Below are positions 52,133 through 64,000 of a stretch of DNA of 64,000 nt, piece by piece (the first letter of the stretch is position 1; the number at the start of each line of letters is the position of its first letter). Under the pieces are notes generated by a model, which worked only from the letters and a program-made list of their open reading frames with translations, ran no database searches and had not been told where the DNA came from. Where the stretch lies: positions 28,470,001 through 28,534,000 of the forward strand of contig NC_053400.1 of NCBI RefSeq assembly GCF_016859285.1. The letters are read 5' to 3'. Made by a program: the position numbers and the translations under genes. This DNA comes from Xiphias gladius (Eukaryota > Chordata > Actinopteri > Istiophoriformes > Xiphiidae).

Positions 52133-53970
52133 TGACGATGACCATCCGGGCCACCATCTACCCGGCCACACTCATCCGCACTCGGCTGCAGGTGCAGAGG
52201 GGCAAATCACTCTACAGCGGCACCTTTGACGCCTTCTTCAAGATCCTGCGGGCGGAGGGCGTACGAGGTCTCTATCGTGGCTTCATGGTCAACACCTTCA
52301 CGCTCATCTCGGGCCAGGCTTACATAACCACCTACGAGCTTGTGAGGAAGTACGTCTCCCAATATTCCGAGGACAATACGGTCAAGTCGCTGGTGGCAGG
52401 CGGCTCGGCCTCCCTAGTTGCTCAAAGCATCACTGTTCCCATAGATGTTGTCTCTCAGCAGCTGATGATGCAGGGCCAAGGGGAGCACCTCACCCGTTTT
52501 CGACTGAATTGCAACACAGAGACTAGAAAGCCCAAAAAAGTGTTTGGCCAAACCAGGAACATTATGGCTCAGATTTTTGCTGCTGATGGCTTCCGGGGCT
52601 TCTACAGGGGATATGTGGCTTCTTTACTCACTTATATCCCAAACAGCGCTGTCTGGTGGCCTTTCTATCATTTTTATGCTGGTAAGCAACTGGACTGCAC
52701 TAATTGCACCTTCTCTAACACCTTGAGCTTGGTTTTTGTCATGACCTATCTATGTTCCCAGTGCTTTTGTACATATTTAGTGAGAATGAATTCCACCAGT
52801 CCGTGCAATGTGGTTAATAAAGTACCTTTATGTGTTGTGTTCAACAGAGCAACTCTCTAAACTGGCTCCCAGTGACTGCCCTCATCTGATTCTGCAAGCC
52901 ATGGCTGGACCTCTAGCTGCTGCTACTGCCTCGACTGTCACCAACCCGATGGATGTAGTTAGAGCCAGAGTACAGGTAACTTTCATTTACCGTACACCTG
53001 TCATAATACAACAGGTATCATGTGGTCATTTGGGGCTGCTATGTTGAATGGACGATTCACAGCATACAAAAAAAACAAACAAAAAAAACTCAATCCAGGT
53101 TATTTTTTAAATATTTGGAGATATTTCCAGTAGCCTAGAGATGAATGGCAATTAGTTTATTGTACTCAAGGGAATCAAAAAATGTAATTTGTCTTTTCTG
53201 TCCGTGTGGAGAAACCTGGCAGAAAAGTGAATTAAACTGCAAAGTCCATTATGTTGAGTTAGATATTTTAAAATAGCTGAAACATTAAATGTTCATAATT
53301 AGTCAGCTTTTTTTGTATGTGTGCGTAAGGTTTCAAGCGACTATCACTCTTCTGTAATTTGCATATCTTGACATATCTGGGAAGCTTTTCCTATTCAGGG
53401 CAGGAAAGCAAAAGTTGTGCTTTGGTGACAGGTTCTGCACAAGAAAACGGTTCACAAGCCAAGTTAGGCCTTGAAGAGGAGCCAACCATCAATATGTATA
53501 AATACTGAGTGGAGGAAGTTAGTATTTGACATTAATAATGTCTGAGAAAAACTATGCCCTGACAATTCCACCTCATTAATCTGAAATGTTATATCAAAGT
53601 CTACATATAATTAACAGTGACCAAATTCAGCTTCCAATGTCGTTCCAACTTTTTCATGTTCAGTTAAAGATTAATCGGAATATTCCAATATATCACTCAG
53701 CCTTAGGCTAAGGTGTGAGACTGGTTTGTGGTTCCAAAAAAAGACACAACACGAACTGTGTTTGTGTGTTTTGTTTAGGTTGAGGGGAGGACTTCAGTCA
53801 TCGAAACATTCAGGCAGCTGATCAAAGACGAGGGCTTCTGGGGATTGACCAAAGGACTGTCGGCACGCATCATTTCATCCACACCCACTGCCATCGTCAT
53901 GGTGGTCGGCTATGAGACGCTAAAAAAACTGAGTTTGCGACCGGAGCTGGTGGATTCGAGACACTGGTAG
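52054..53970 (+). CDS. slc25a44: mitochondrial solute carrier family 25 member 44
   Basis: Coding parts 52054-52681, 52848-52975 and 53779-53970 join in frame to 315 residues, the normal length. Three carrier repeats are visible. Repeat 1 has YPATLIRTRLQVQ, lacking the acidic residue of the PX(D/E)XX(K/R) signature. Repeat 2 has PIDVVSQQL, with Ser where Arg/Lys is usual. Repeat 3 has the canonical PMDVVRARVQ. The C-terminus is LRPELVDSRHW. These deviations are shared by SLC25A44 proteins and are not damage. The family member imports branched-chain amino acids through the inner mitochondrial membrane. The start MQQKRNIQIIEWEDL was chosen because it has A at -3 and matches the family N-terminus. 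ATG 51985 lies in the intron, before acceptor 52011-52013. Confidence 0.95.
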
Positions 53971-54621
53971 AAGATTCTTGGACAGACAATACATGGACCA
54001 TGTGCCATGTGCCATGTTAGCCCTCAGCCCCAAATTAGACTTCCTGTGAAAGCACTGGATGAATGAGAGGTTTGTTTTAAATAACAGCCTGGGGAAAAAC
54101 ATGGACTCTGGCCACTCTAAACACACTAACTGTGACTTTAAACCTGTATGTGACCATTCATACCAACCTGTTAGTTATAGATTAAATATCTGACCATTAA
54201 AATTCATACCCAGGTTCGTGTCGCTGCTTAACAGGGTTGTGGCTTTTTAGTGCAAATGAAAATGGAGACTGGAACATAGATGCAACCTTGTAGGATTAAT
54301 TTTCTCTCTTTTGTCAAGGCACATTCTACAATCATGTTTGAGCATCTTTGCAGTGGAGAAAAGTAGAAATTGATTGCTGACAGACCGTTATTACCTTCGA
54401 TCGTTTGTGCTGTCCTACCAAAGTCGAGCCCTGCTTGGCCCACATAAAAACCTGGTTTTAATCAGGGTTTGGAAGAGGCGTCATATACTGTAACTCATGA
54501 TGATGCATTCACATGACCAGTAATCCAATCTCTCCTTACGCTCACTAAACTGGCTTCTGTGTCTGCTCTGCAGTTCCTTTCGCTTAGCCTTTTTAAAATG
54601 ATGCCTTCATAGTGTGAAACT

Positions 54622-54645
54622 ATATACATACATACATACATACAT
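54622..54645. repeat. (CATA)n microsatellite
   Basis: Five CATA units in the slc25a44 3'UTR. Confidence 0.85.
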
Positions 54646-55787
54646 TAGACATACAGTGCAACATTTTATCAGCTTTTTTGTAACATACTAGTTTGCTGTC
54701 TTATTGGCATTGTAGAAAACATTGCAGTGATCAAGCTAGTTAATAAATGGCTGATTTTGTGTACTGGTAACTAGCAGGAAGTTTTTAAGTTATTTCCATT
54801 ATGGTGGGCTCCCAGTCAAGACCTGTGAGGAAAAGGGGACTGAAGGGCAGGAAGCACAACTAATGCTGTTTTGCTGTTGTGACAGTAAATGTTGGAGTGC
54901 AATAATGTAAATGTTTTAACCTTCCTTATTCTCATCACAAAATGTGATTGTATATTTCCTGTAAATTGTGTGAATAACAAAAGAATGCATTTTACCTAAT
55001 TTATTTTTTAGTTTGCTTTTTGGCTTGAAGTGTATTTTGGGATTGTGACCACAGAAGTGTCCAAACTGCAAAATTTCACATTGTCATGTTTGTTTTTCAT
55101 TTAACATGAATAACTGAGTATTGTGGCTCACGCAGCTTGTTGCTTTAAAAAAAAAAAAAAAAAAAATCACTGCTTTGGTGGCTTTTTGGGGAGGGTGATT
55201 AAGTTCAAAACAAAAACACTATATTTAAAGTATAATGTCAGATGTGGTCAGTTTTTAGAACTGCCCTTTCTTTTTTTTTTTTTATTGTAATGACACTGAA
55301 GGTATTTTCATCATAGAGAAAGAAAAATGGTGACGAGCTGTTTTACATCGTTTGGAGGCAAATTCCTAAATCAGAAAGTTTGTTTAGATGAAGCCATAAT
55401 GTCTTTTTAAGATATATTTAAATTTGCTCAGGCCATGCCAAGATGTGTTAAGCTGGAATACTTTATAGATTCACTTGCAACTCCAAGTATTAGTTTTTCA
55501 AACAGATTTTGTTCAGGGCAGTTATCTTCATCTTTTAAAAACTACGTTACTAAAACCTGCAAGCCTCGAGGGGATCAATGCAAACTTCTGTATTAAGATG
55601 ATTACAGACTGGAGTTCATTTTTCGTTTCCTTTGCACAGCTCTCAGTAACTTAAAGCGTGATTATATTGTCCGTGCGCAACAGAAATAAGTCTTCTGTAG
55701 TAAATCAGAACTCGACTGTCGTGTACAGAATACACGTGGTTTCACATCATGTGCTGTCTTTGTGTGTCTTGGTTCATCTGTTTGGTA

Positions 55788-55793
55788 AATAAA
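55788..55793 (+). other. slc25a44: slc25a44 poly(A) signal
   Basis: AATAAA about 1.8 kb after the stop in an AT-rich 3'UTR; other A/T-rich stretches in the UTR hold no better candidate. Confidence 0.6.
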
Positions 55794-56269
55794 ACATCAC
55801 GACTGCTAAAGAAATTCAGTTTGTGGTTTTACTGTGTTCCAAGCAGTGTAAGCTAATGAACCTTCAGTAGGCTATGCTGGGTTTTTTTTTTTCAGTTTCA
55901 TATTTCAATGTTAATTTTTTAAATAATTTGATTAGCAGATGTTCTGTCAAGGATTATCTGTGGTCATTTTAATGTCAGATTACTTGACCTTTTGGGTTTT
56001 GACAAGAATTTTGTAGAAAATGTTAGAAAAAGTTAAATAAGCCCAATTAGAGCCTGACCAATACATTTTTCAAGCTGATGCAAATAACAATGTTTCCGGG
56101 TAAAAAAAAAAAAAAAGATGCTTACTGACATTTTTTTTTTTTAAACATTAACACACAATGTAGACAAACATGCCTGAGAAGGAGAAGTTCATTTGGTGAA
56201 AAAAACAAAAAAAACCCCAACTGTAACCAAGGTTTTCTTCTGATGTCTCTTCCGTGAAGGTCAGATTTT

Positions 56270-56862
56270 TCATATTCCTTTTGCCGTCAAACTGGAGTTT
56301 TAATTTTTTGCCTTTCCAGCGATCCTACGAGCAGTTCTCTCGGAAAGTTGTCTTGCTCTTCAAGACCTCAACGAGACCTCCACCATTCCTGTCAACTGCC
56401 GCTTCTTAATTACATTTCGACCTGGGAAAACTCTACTTGAAAACGCCTTGCTATCTTCTTATAGCCTTCTCCTGCTTTGTGGGCATCAATTCTTTTCATT
56501 TTCAGCGTGCTAGGCAGCTGCTCAGAGGAGCCCGTGGCTGCTGACTGCAAATTTGCATTACTTGGCCTTTCCTGACGATGATTTTGAACAGGCCATAGTC
56601 CTAACAAGCTAATCAAGGGCTGACCTTGATAAAAGTTATTTGAGAACTAAAATCTTTGAGAAGCCCAAAATTTGTATGGTTCTTTCCTTTTTTTAACTCT
56701 AAATTTGTACAAGATAAAAAATAATACACTAATCTTGCTTAAAATATTGAAAAGAATGTTTCACTTTTAACTTTATGCCTTTTGGAGGTCAGTTCATCTT
56801 CTACTCACAGTAACAGAAATTTTGATCAGAGGTACCCAAACCTTTTCATGCCACTGTATATA
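56270..56862 (-). mobile_element. degraded non-autonomous DNA transposon
   Basis: The plus-strand right end reads GGTACCCAAACCTTTTCATG then CCACTGTA. A minus-strand frame at 56,616-56,410 has DAHKAGEGYKKIARRFQ, which resembles the helix-turn-helix part of Tc1-type transposases. Further stops follow. I recall the family from other fish genomes; its left end is not clear here. Confidence 0.5.
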
Positions 56863-57959
56863 TCCATGATAAGCTAATATTGGCTCATAAAATCTCCCTG
56901 TCTGATTTATCGTAGTATATGCAAGTCAAGCGAGCTGTTAAAGTACAGAATGGTAGTTTTCACTCTTTTCATTGCCTATGTTTAATCCCAAAAACCTACA
57001 AACAGTGATCAGACGTGAATAAAATAAGGCCAGGCTTTAGCAGAGTCCCAAAAACAGAACTTTTAAAATTTGCAATACATGGAATCACTGCACACAAAGT
57101 ACATCTGACCATTTGACTTAGGGTATTTCCTTGGTTTAACAAAGCATAAATAAAAAGCTAGTAATCAATCGGTGTTTCTCCAGGCGTCTGCAGAATCCTT
57201 GATGTACAATTTAAAACATATGTATGTAATAAGAAGCTTTGTGTGAACTCATTTACTGCAACATCTAGAAAAAAAACAAAACATGTCAATATAGTGCATT
57301 ACTATCGTCCTCTGGGAGTTCATTGTGCGGTTGAGAAGGTTTGGGAGGAGAAAATGTGATTCTGTGGCCTGAGAAAAGTCAATGTGTGTCCTCGCTGTTC
57401 TCATAACCGTGGGGCGTCCATACATCTTGTCGAAGGTGAACGCTCTGACATCAAAGGTCATATCTTAGTGTGGTAGTTAGGTAATGAGATGAGAGGATCT
57501 ACTGAGGTGAGTCAGCTTGGTTTAAATACAGTGTTTTTCTGATCTGACTGGAAGGACAGCCGTGCAACGCTCAGTACGAGGACGACTCTTCGGGCCCTTT
57601 CTAAAAGACTCAACCTACGACTCAGTTTTGATTCTCGTGCTTGTCATGATATTAAAATAATACAGTTTTAAAAAAGATGAAATACAGGTAATACATATCG
57701 GTGGCTTTGTAATAAAACTGACTTCATGTTCAAGTCTAACAAAAGCTCTGCTCTTTTTGGATTTACTTCATTGTGATATACAAAGGTAGATTTACCTTGC
57801 TGGAGAAACAAGTGCATATGAGTGAAAAAAATGCTGCCTTTTTACAACAGAGATATCTCATCAAAAATGCATCTAAAGTCAGATTAACCCAATTTAGGCC
57901 ATGGAAAAACCAAAGTAACTCACACATAGGTTAAAAAAAAAAAATCTAAATTCTCATGA

Positions 57960-58210
57960 ACGGGGCTATAGACGGCACCAGACAATGCTCCTACAGCTCC
58001 CATTTTTCCCTCCGCGCTTTCGCTCTACGCGGCACCCAAATGTTCACTTTCCCTTTTCGGAAATAAAACCACCCGGAGACAAACGGCCAAATCTGCTGAT
58101 GAACGAAATGAACAAGGAGACCCGGTGAAGATGGCGGAGGCCATCTCTGAGCTGACGCTTCCTGGTGGGATGACGGAGTGCTCCCAGCTCTCTTCTATAC
58201 ATTAATTATC
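57960..58210 (+). other. CpG-rich pocket with a short ATG frame
   Basis: CpG density is raised in an otherwise AT-rich gap. ATG at 58131 (context GTGAAGATGGCGG) opens 24 codons (MAEAISELTLPGG...) to TAA at 58,205. No donor was convincing and the peptide is not recognised. It may be an unmethylated regulatory patch upstream of crabp1 or an alternative first exon. Confidence 0.25.
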
Positions 58211-58639
58211 GAGCAGTGTCTTGAAGGCACTTTGTCCAAAAGATTGATGAGGGGCTGTCGGAGAGGGAACCAATCTGACTTGGCCGGGGTTAGAGGAAGG
58301 GCCTCTCATTCTCATGGGATGTAATGGTGGTAAGCTGTGCGAGGGTGCGTAGGATAAAAAGTGGGATAGTCAAAGCACTGACAGGATCAGCGTGAGAGCT
58401 GAATTGTGTAATCTTTGCAGCCTTATCTACAATTTTGACATGTGAAGTGCAGCAAAGGACAAATACTGTAGGTATTCAAGGAGCTTTCATTATTCATCTT
58501 CAGTACGAGTGAAATGATGAGATTCGGTCTGATGAAAATTCATTGTGCATTATATACAAACGCTTCACCTTTAAGTCTTTCTTAAAACAGCTCTGACGTG
58601 CCCATTTTGTCCCCGTCTCTCGAAAAAAGGAGTTGCTGT

Positions 58640-58830
58640 TGAATTTTTGACCGAGCAAAATTTCATTCACCTCCATTGTCTTCGGGTGGGGGCAGAAATC
58701 TCAGAGACAGATATCTCAAAAGCTGGGATCAAATAGAACCAAATCTGTCTACATGACAAGATACAATCGGAGGTAATTGAGAATTTATATTCTTTATGGA
58801 ATTTGGGTGAACGGACCCTTAAAACGAGCT
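58640..58830 (+). repeat. dispersed fish repeat, 'CAGAGACAGATATCTCAAAA' type
   Basis: TTCACCTCCATTGTCTTCGG, CAGAGACAGATATCTCAAAA, CTACATGACAAGATAC and a terminal TTTGGGTGAACGGACCC; known to me from other fish sequences. Confidence 0.45.
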
Positions 58831-59079
58831 TCACAACCCCTCCATATAAAATGAAAAGTAGATGATCCTCTGTTCAGCTGTGGATGTCATTGAGAAATCT
58901 GTGATAAAAAGACTGATACTTAAAGGCTTAAGTACCAAATATTTGAATGAACGCACAATTAAGTTCCACAAACCCCAGTCAGATCTCAGTCAGAGATGAG
59001 ACATCGAGACCTTCCAACCAAAACATACTTTAGCTCTATCATTTAAAGAAATCTGTAATGAGAATAATACCCTAAGAAT

Positions 59080-59271
59080 GTGTGTGTTGGAGAGGAGGCA
59101 GGGGTAGGGGGGGGGTTGGTCTGCGGTGTGGGATCACTGCACACAGAGAGGAGAGGAGGAGGGAGCACAGGGACGGACGGAGGGGAAGAAAGAGGCCGAG
59201 GAAAGGCAGCGGAGGAGACAAGAGACGACAGGAAGCAAAGGCTGACACACCAACCAAACCCCACAAGAAAA
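59080..59271 (+). promoter_or_regulatory. crabp1: crabp1 5'UTR / purine-rich leader
   Basis: Purine-rich (GA/GGA) leader directly upstream of the crabp1 ATG with a run of nine or more G near 59,108. The transcription start and any TATA box were not assigned. Confidence 0.45.
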
Positions 59272-61133
59272 ATGCCCAATTTTGCAGGCAACTGGAAAAT
59301 GAAGAGCAGCGAGAATTTCGACGATTTGCTCAAAGCCCTGGGTGAGGACAATCTATTCTTTCTTCCATGAAGGTTTGAATGCATTTTAGCGAACATTAAA
59401 TGAATTAGCTTGTAAGAGGTCGATTATCTGCACGGCAGACAACTATACCTGGAACGCAGACATTAGGCTGCAATTGAGATTCATTCTGAAAAGCTTGCAG
59501 AGTTGACTGGTGTTCAATGAATAGTCGTTGGATTTTTAAATTTTAAAACTGCTAAGAATACAAATGCATCACACTTAAGGTATAAATGGGAGACCATACA
59601 TAGATTCTAAGCATCTTAGATGGTGGCAACAGAATAACATTTGATTAAATTCACACACAAAAAGCTACAGTTTTCCACTCCGTTGCCAACAATCCACTCT
59701 CTAAGCTTAGCTCCACAACTGCGCAGGTTTTTGCTGGAAGTATGGTTACAGGAGACAAATTTAACACTGAAGCTGCTTGCTCCAAAGTGGAGCTCAACTT
59801 TTCTTAATTCAAGGAGACAACAAACTCTTCTTGTTGTACATGCACTGATGCTGAGCTTGAGGGACGGTCTACGAGATTCGGGGAAACAGACTGAAGCGTT
59901 CTCTCATCCAATCCTTCGAACTGTAACTGTGTGAGAAAGAGGGTTAATAGCTTTTCCACTCATTTGGGGAACGGAATCTATCGCGATCTACAGGAGAGCT
60001 AAACAAAGCCAACGGCACTGGCATTCCTCCCTCTCATCACCTATCTGCTGATGACAATCTCACTTGCAGCTGCTGGAGGATGCTTTTATAAATATGAAAA
60101 CCAACAGCTTTGTATATGTAATATCTTCTCCCGACGGCTAAAAAGTGATTTGTTTTCACGGTGGTATGACTCTGCCTGAGATCGATGCCTCTACCTTTAT
60201 GCATTACTGGTATATAAGCTTAATCTCTGAAGCACAACCTCTGATTTTTTTTTTTTTTTTCCTCACCATCCTTTCTGGCCCCACAGGCAGACGGAAAAAA
60301 TGTGGGGTGACTATTCTCAATGTCAAATGATAAAATATGGGAAAAGCAGGTCTTATACTTAGTGCCAGTAGGCGGGAACTCCTAATTCTTGTCTGAGGCA
60401 GACAGTGATTTGTCTGTTTAATTCATTCTTACAGACTCATCAGCCCTACTCGATATTTATACTCTAGGCTCACAGGCAGCTTGGTTCTCATTGTCAGGTG
60501 TGAGTGCCATGCTGAGGAAGGTGGCGGGGGCTGCTGCATCCAAGCCCCACGTGGAGATAAGGCAGAGCGGCGAGCACTTCTACATCAAGACGTCTACCAC
60601 AGTCCGCACCACGGAGATCAACTTCCTTATCGGTGAGGAGTTTAATGAGGAGACGGTGGACGGCAGAAAGTGCAAGGTAAGTTAACTGACTGCCTGGGAT
60701 GTGTACAAATCCAAACTTTTATTTCAAAATATCCACTGGTCTGGAAGCTAAGGAAGCCAAATGGCTATCTGGGAGTAGGTGGAAATGCACTCAAAAATCT
60801 AGAAACTGTAATGCTTTAAAAGTGCCAGGCATTAGTAAATGGGCTAAAACATTTAAAAGAGTCTGGTATGGTCCTTTAAAGACCGACGAGGCAAAGAGAT
60901 CAACACAGTCCTCACTGATCTCTTGTCCATCACTTTGTTTTAGTGCCGACATCCTGTTAGCCAAGTGAAGCTGAGGGGATAAATATGGGAAACCTAACTG
61001 AAGTGCTGCTTTTCAATAGAGCTTGGCCACTTGGGAAAAAGAAAACAAGATTTACTGCAAACAGACTCTACTGAGCGGGAACGGTCCAAAGACCTTTTGG
61101 AGCCGAGAACTCAGAGGGGATGAACTCATACTG
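59272..61133 (+). CDS. crabp1: cellular retinoic acid-binding protein 1 (exons 1-3 of 4)
   Basis: Coding exons 59272-59341, 60498-60676 and 61020-61133 join in frame (phases 1, 0, 0) to residues 1-121. The protein begins [20 protein letters not shown], the lipocalin/FABP family start. It has [30 protein letters not shown] and [16 protein letters not shown], and exon 3 ends [11 protein letters not shown] before donor GTGAGT. The four-exon layout is that of all intracellular lipid-binding protein genes. The last exon, of about 16 codons carrying the retinoate-binding Arg and Tyr, was not found up to 64,000, so it probably lies beyond the edge. The protein binds retinoic acid in the cytosol and limits its access to receptors. 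The a/b paralogue is undecided. Confidence 0.95.
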
Positions 61134-61639
61134 GTGAGTAGTGTTTTAACTTTGCTGTGACTAGAAATATGGCGACAGATAAGAAAGAGAGTCCTACGCG
61201 CAGGTACAGACTCAATCTAATCTACAACTATAAGTGTATAAGGCATGGATTGTACCCAGAGAGAATCACATTTTTAAGTGTGTCTCTTCGGGATCATTCC
61301 GTTTGTTTCTCCTTCTAGAAAAAAATGTTTTAAAAAGTTTTCCCTATATTATCTTTCATAAGATTGTGGCTCCCAAGAAGGATGTCTACACAACCCCCCC
61401 CATTTTCATCTGAAATCTCCCCGCAGATCACTGAACAGATGTTTGGACGTTTTCCAAAGTGGGATGAGGTGTCAAACTTGGAGGTCGCTGTCTTTGACCA
61501 CAAGGGCCATTTTTCTGTTTCTACTTCTCTTTCTGCCAAGAACAAAACAATTAAGGGATTGGCCCAAGGGACCGTCCTCAACTTGTGACAAAAACACTTT
61601 TATTCTTGCAGTTCGGTGTAGCCTGTCCTACAAGGAATA

Positions 61640-61905
61640 GTTTGACATTTTGTAGAAATGTGCTTAATCGCTTTTTTAGCAACACTCAGAGGAGAAGGTT
61701 AATACCTCTCTCTCATATCTGTATGGCAATTAAGAAAATAAAGCCAGTAGCCATTTAGCTTAGCTTAGCATCAAAACTGGAGACAGGAGGAAACAGCTAG
61801 CCTGGCCCTGTGCAAAGGCAGCACCTCTAAAGCTCACCAACTACCGTGTTATGTCTCGTTTGTTTAAATTGTATAGAAACTAAAGTTTAAAAAAACATCA
61901 TGTTA
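61640..61905 (+). repeat. dispersed repeat, 'TTAGCTTAGCATAAAGAC' family, copy 3
   Basis: TAGTTTGACATTTTGTAGAA, AGCTTAGCTTAGCATCAAAA, AGGAGGAAACAGCTAGCC, CACCTCTAAAGCTCACCAAC and TGTTATGTCTCGTTTG, in the order of copy 1. Confidence 0.75.
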
Positions 61906-63099
61906 AGGTTTTACCAACTACACCAACTAGACAGAGGGTCAAGAGAGGCCATAACTGGGTGGCGACACCAGATGTGAAAATGTTTAATGATGTGGTCGAT
62001 ATTTTTTCCAAAATGCTTGGAGCAATCATCCATTTCTCATATTTCTTTCTATTTGCCAAATGAGGGTGTGGATAAACATGCCTGTATCTGTGGGAGAGAA
62101 CAGCAATAGAAAGTCGTATTAAAAGAGGTCTAACATGTAGGTGACGTTTGTTATTGTTGGCCATTTGATGTTGACGTGATTTCACTTTTGGTTTGCACGA
62201 CCCGCAAATTATTTGTTAGTTTACAGCAACACCTATTAAAGGGGGTCCACGGGGAAACTTAATCTAGATTTCAAAGGAATAAATGAGTTTTTCCCTGGCA
62301 TACGTTTTTTTGTTAGACACTGCATTCCTCGACCTTGCATCTACCAGAAACACTTCCATCTCCAGTTACCGGCAAATCAAGATCACTAAGGCAAATCCCT
62401 TTTTCGTGTAAACATCTGGGATTTAACCTGCTTTGATCTCTTGGCCAGATGGACAACAAAGCTGAATCCAGTTTGGCTTTGATGAAGAACTCCCTCTCAT
62501 TGACTTGGCCTCACCTCTGCAGAGAGAAAATCAGGAAAACATTCGAGAGGGGCTGTGATTTGGACCGAATGCAGGTTTTCGAAGGGGTACAAAGCTTTGA
62601 CCAGGACCAAATCTGTTTTTTATTCAAGAGGTGGTGTATATCTGTCTGCGTAGGAGTGATAAGCTGCAATCTGATAGGGATATGGGATTGAATCATTGGG
62701 GGAAAAGAAAAAACAAAACATGAATATATTCCCTGCTGTTCTGTAATTTAAACAGAACTTCGTCATATTACACCTAAACTAAAGTATTATTTAGATTTTA
62801 AGATTAGAATGATGTTGAAGCAGAATAATTTGACTTTAAGGCGAGACAGTCTAAAAAAATCTTTCACCAATGATCTGGATCAAACCTCAAAACACCTTTA
62901 AAAAAAACATTACTTCAAAGAGAAATCTACATAATGAACACAGAAGTGTGTGGTTTGAAAGTCCCTATAATACTCCCTTAATAACATTTTGATTTCAAAT
63001 ATACTCTGGCAAGCCATCAAAACAAGAAATCTCTAGATGTCACATCTGGCTCTAAGAATTTAAAATAGGATTTTTTTTCATGGTTTTATAAACCAAACA

Positions 63100-63172
63100 A
63101 TTGAGTGATTCATCAAGAAAATACTGGGTAGATGAATCTATCACGAAAAACAATCATTAGTTGCAGTCCTAC
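63100..63172 (+). repeat. 'ATTAATCGA' family fragment
   Basis: CAATTGAGTGATTCATC, then AAACAATCATTAGTTGCAG, resembling the end of copy 1. Confidence 0.4.
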
Positions 63173-63259
63173 TCTGGAGGTCTTGAACCGTTGCTATTCG
63201 ATGATGCTACTAAAGTATATAGTCTTTACCAATATTGAGAGTGCACCATTTTGGAAGTT

Positions 63260-63540
63260 AGGGCCGAATTCTCAATAGTAGCAAAGCGTGAAAACTATGT
63301 ATTTTCCAATACAACGAGACCACTAAAATTGGCCAGGCCAATATTAGCTTATGCAAATGTATTGGTATCGGTGTATATGTTGGCTAATAAGGTAGAAGAA
63401 ATTGCAGTATAGAAATGCAAAACTAGACAGGGCACTGTTAAGTCCATTTTTCAACTGTAAAATGATGATAATAAACGTTATTTACATAGCACCTTTCAAA
63501 GCAATTTTACAAAGCGCTTCACAAAGAAAAAGACAATTAA
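63260..63540 (+). repeat. possible dispersed repeats at the right edge
   Basis: GGTATCGGTGTATATGTTGG (63,364) and TTTACATAGCACCTTTCAAA (63,480) resemble two common fish repeat motifs. No second copies in the window. Confidence 0.3.
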
Positions 63541-64000
63541 AACAAATCCGCATCGTAATTTGCCAAACAAAAATATAGTGAATAAAATATAAATAAAATA
63601 AACAAATAAATCACATGAAAACATAGTGAAATTGGAAAAATAAAACTGATAAAAGTAAAAAAAAGAAAAAGAAAAAAAAAATCTGCAAGCATCAGGTCTT
63701 CAGGCAGGGAGATGATGCAAAATGTCCAGATTAGTATGTATCTTTGTCACAAATATTTAATAAATACAAATCTACGGGATTCTTGTTTGTCAATATTATA
63801 CTTTTCTGTTTAAAAAAACAAAAACAACTATAAGCCGATACATGACTATTGAATTTCTTTAAATTTATTTTGAATTTGAACAATTTCTTTACTTCACATC
63901 TCTAAAAGGAGATTTTAAACGGAACGTCCTATTTAAATTCGTTTAACTTTTTTAAGTTAATGCTTTAGGATACATGAATAATATAGCGCCACCTACAGCT

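Larger units (their letters stand above)
50200..55810 (+). other. slc25a44: slc25a44 gene (transcribed region, approximate ends)
   Basis: Plus-strand unit. An unassigned 5'UTR exon is followed by the exon 52014-52681 holding the start, then exons 52848-52975 and 53779 onward. Introns are 52682-52847 (166 nt) and 52976-53778. The 3'UTR is about 1.8 kb, ending at AATAAA 55788-55793. Confidence 0.8.
55811..59079. other. intergenic between slc25a44 and crabp1
   Basis: Contains the transposon-like repeat at 56,270-56,862, a CpG-rich pocket at 57,960-58,210 and a repeat at 58,640-58,830. No gene recognised. Confidence 0.55.
61134..64000 (+). other. crabp1: crabp1 intron 3 (runs off the window)
   Basis: No match to the expected final exon was seen in any frame. 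It holds a repeat copy at 61,640-61,905, a fragment of the 'ATTAATCGA' family at 63,100-63,172 (ending TTAGTTGCAGTCCT) and AT-rich, A-rich sequence. Confidence 0.6.

Noticed and set aside
59043-59396. 117-codon minus-strand frame across crabp1 exon 1
   Set aside because: Antisense shadow of the purine-rich leader and exon 1.
62449-62691. 80-codon frame preceded by an AG, considered as crabp1 exon 4
   Set aside because: Sequence bears no resemblance to the conserved CRABP C-terminus.

Overview
This is vertebrate nuclear DNA, almost certainly from a ray-finned (teleost, probably percomorph-type) fish. It has short GT-AG split exons, AT-rich introns, many CA, GATA and poly-A/T microsatellites, and several dispersed repeat families typical of fish. 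Four protein genes are recognised by translating and joining exons by eye; every exon junction given below keeps the reading frame. No prokaryotic-type feature, CRISPR array, tRNA or rRNA was seen.

Layout. (1) 485-702, minus strand: a single 3'-terminal coding exon of a gene I do not recognise, with splice acceptor, stop, AATAAA and a GU-rich tract. (2) 2,455-14,000, minus: rbpms2, an RNA-binding protein of 199 residues in seven coding exons plus a separate 3'UTR exon, with a GC-rich promoter at about 13,250-14,470. (3) 14,480-43,900: a gene-poor stretch of about 29 kb holding microsatellites, repeat copies, a broken Tc1-like transposase and one unexplained low-stop segment near 39 kb. (4) 43,905-48,060, minus: psma4, the 20S proteasome subunit alpha-4 (alpha3 position), complete at 261 residues. 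(5) 50,200-55,810, plus: slc25a44, a mitochondrial carrier of 315 residues, head-to-head with psma4. (6) 59,080 to beyond the right edge, plus: crabp1, exons 1-3 of 4 (residues 1-121 of about 137); the last exon was not found and probably lies past 64,000.

The genes do not form a pathway: RNA regulation, proteolysis, branched-chain amino-acid transport into mitochondria, and retinoic-acid buffering. RBPMS2, PSMA4 and CRABP1 all lie on human chromosome 15q, so the block looks like a rearranged piece of that ancestral segment with slc25a44 beside it. The a/b teleost paralogue of each gene was not decided. I found no clear novel system. The best leads are the orphan terminal exon at the left edge, a GC-AG intron in psma4, a CGG repeat in an open frame upstream of the rbpms2 start, a foldback repeat pair, and the low-stop segment at 39.0-39.85 kb.
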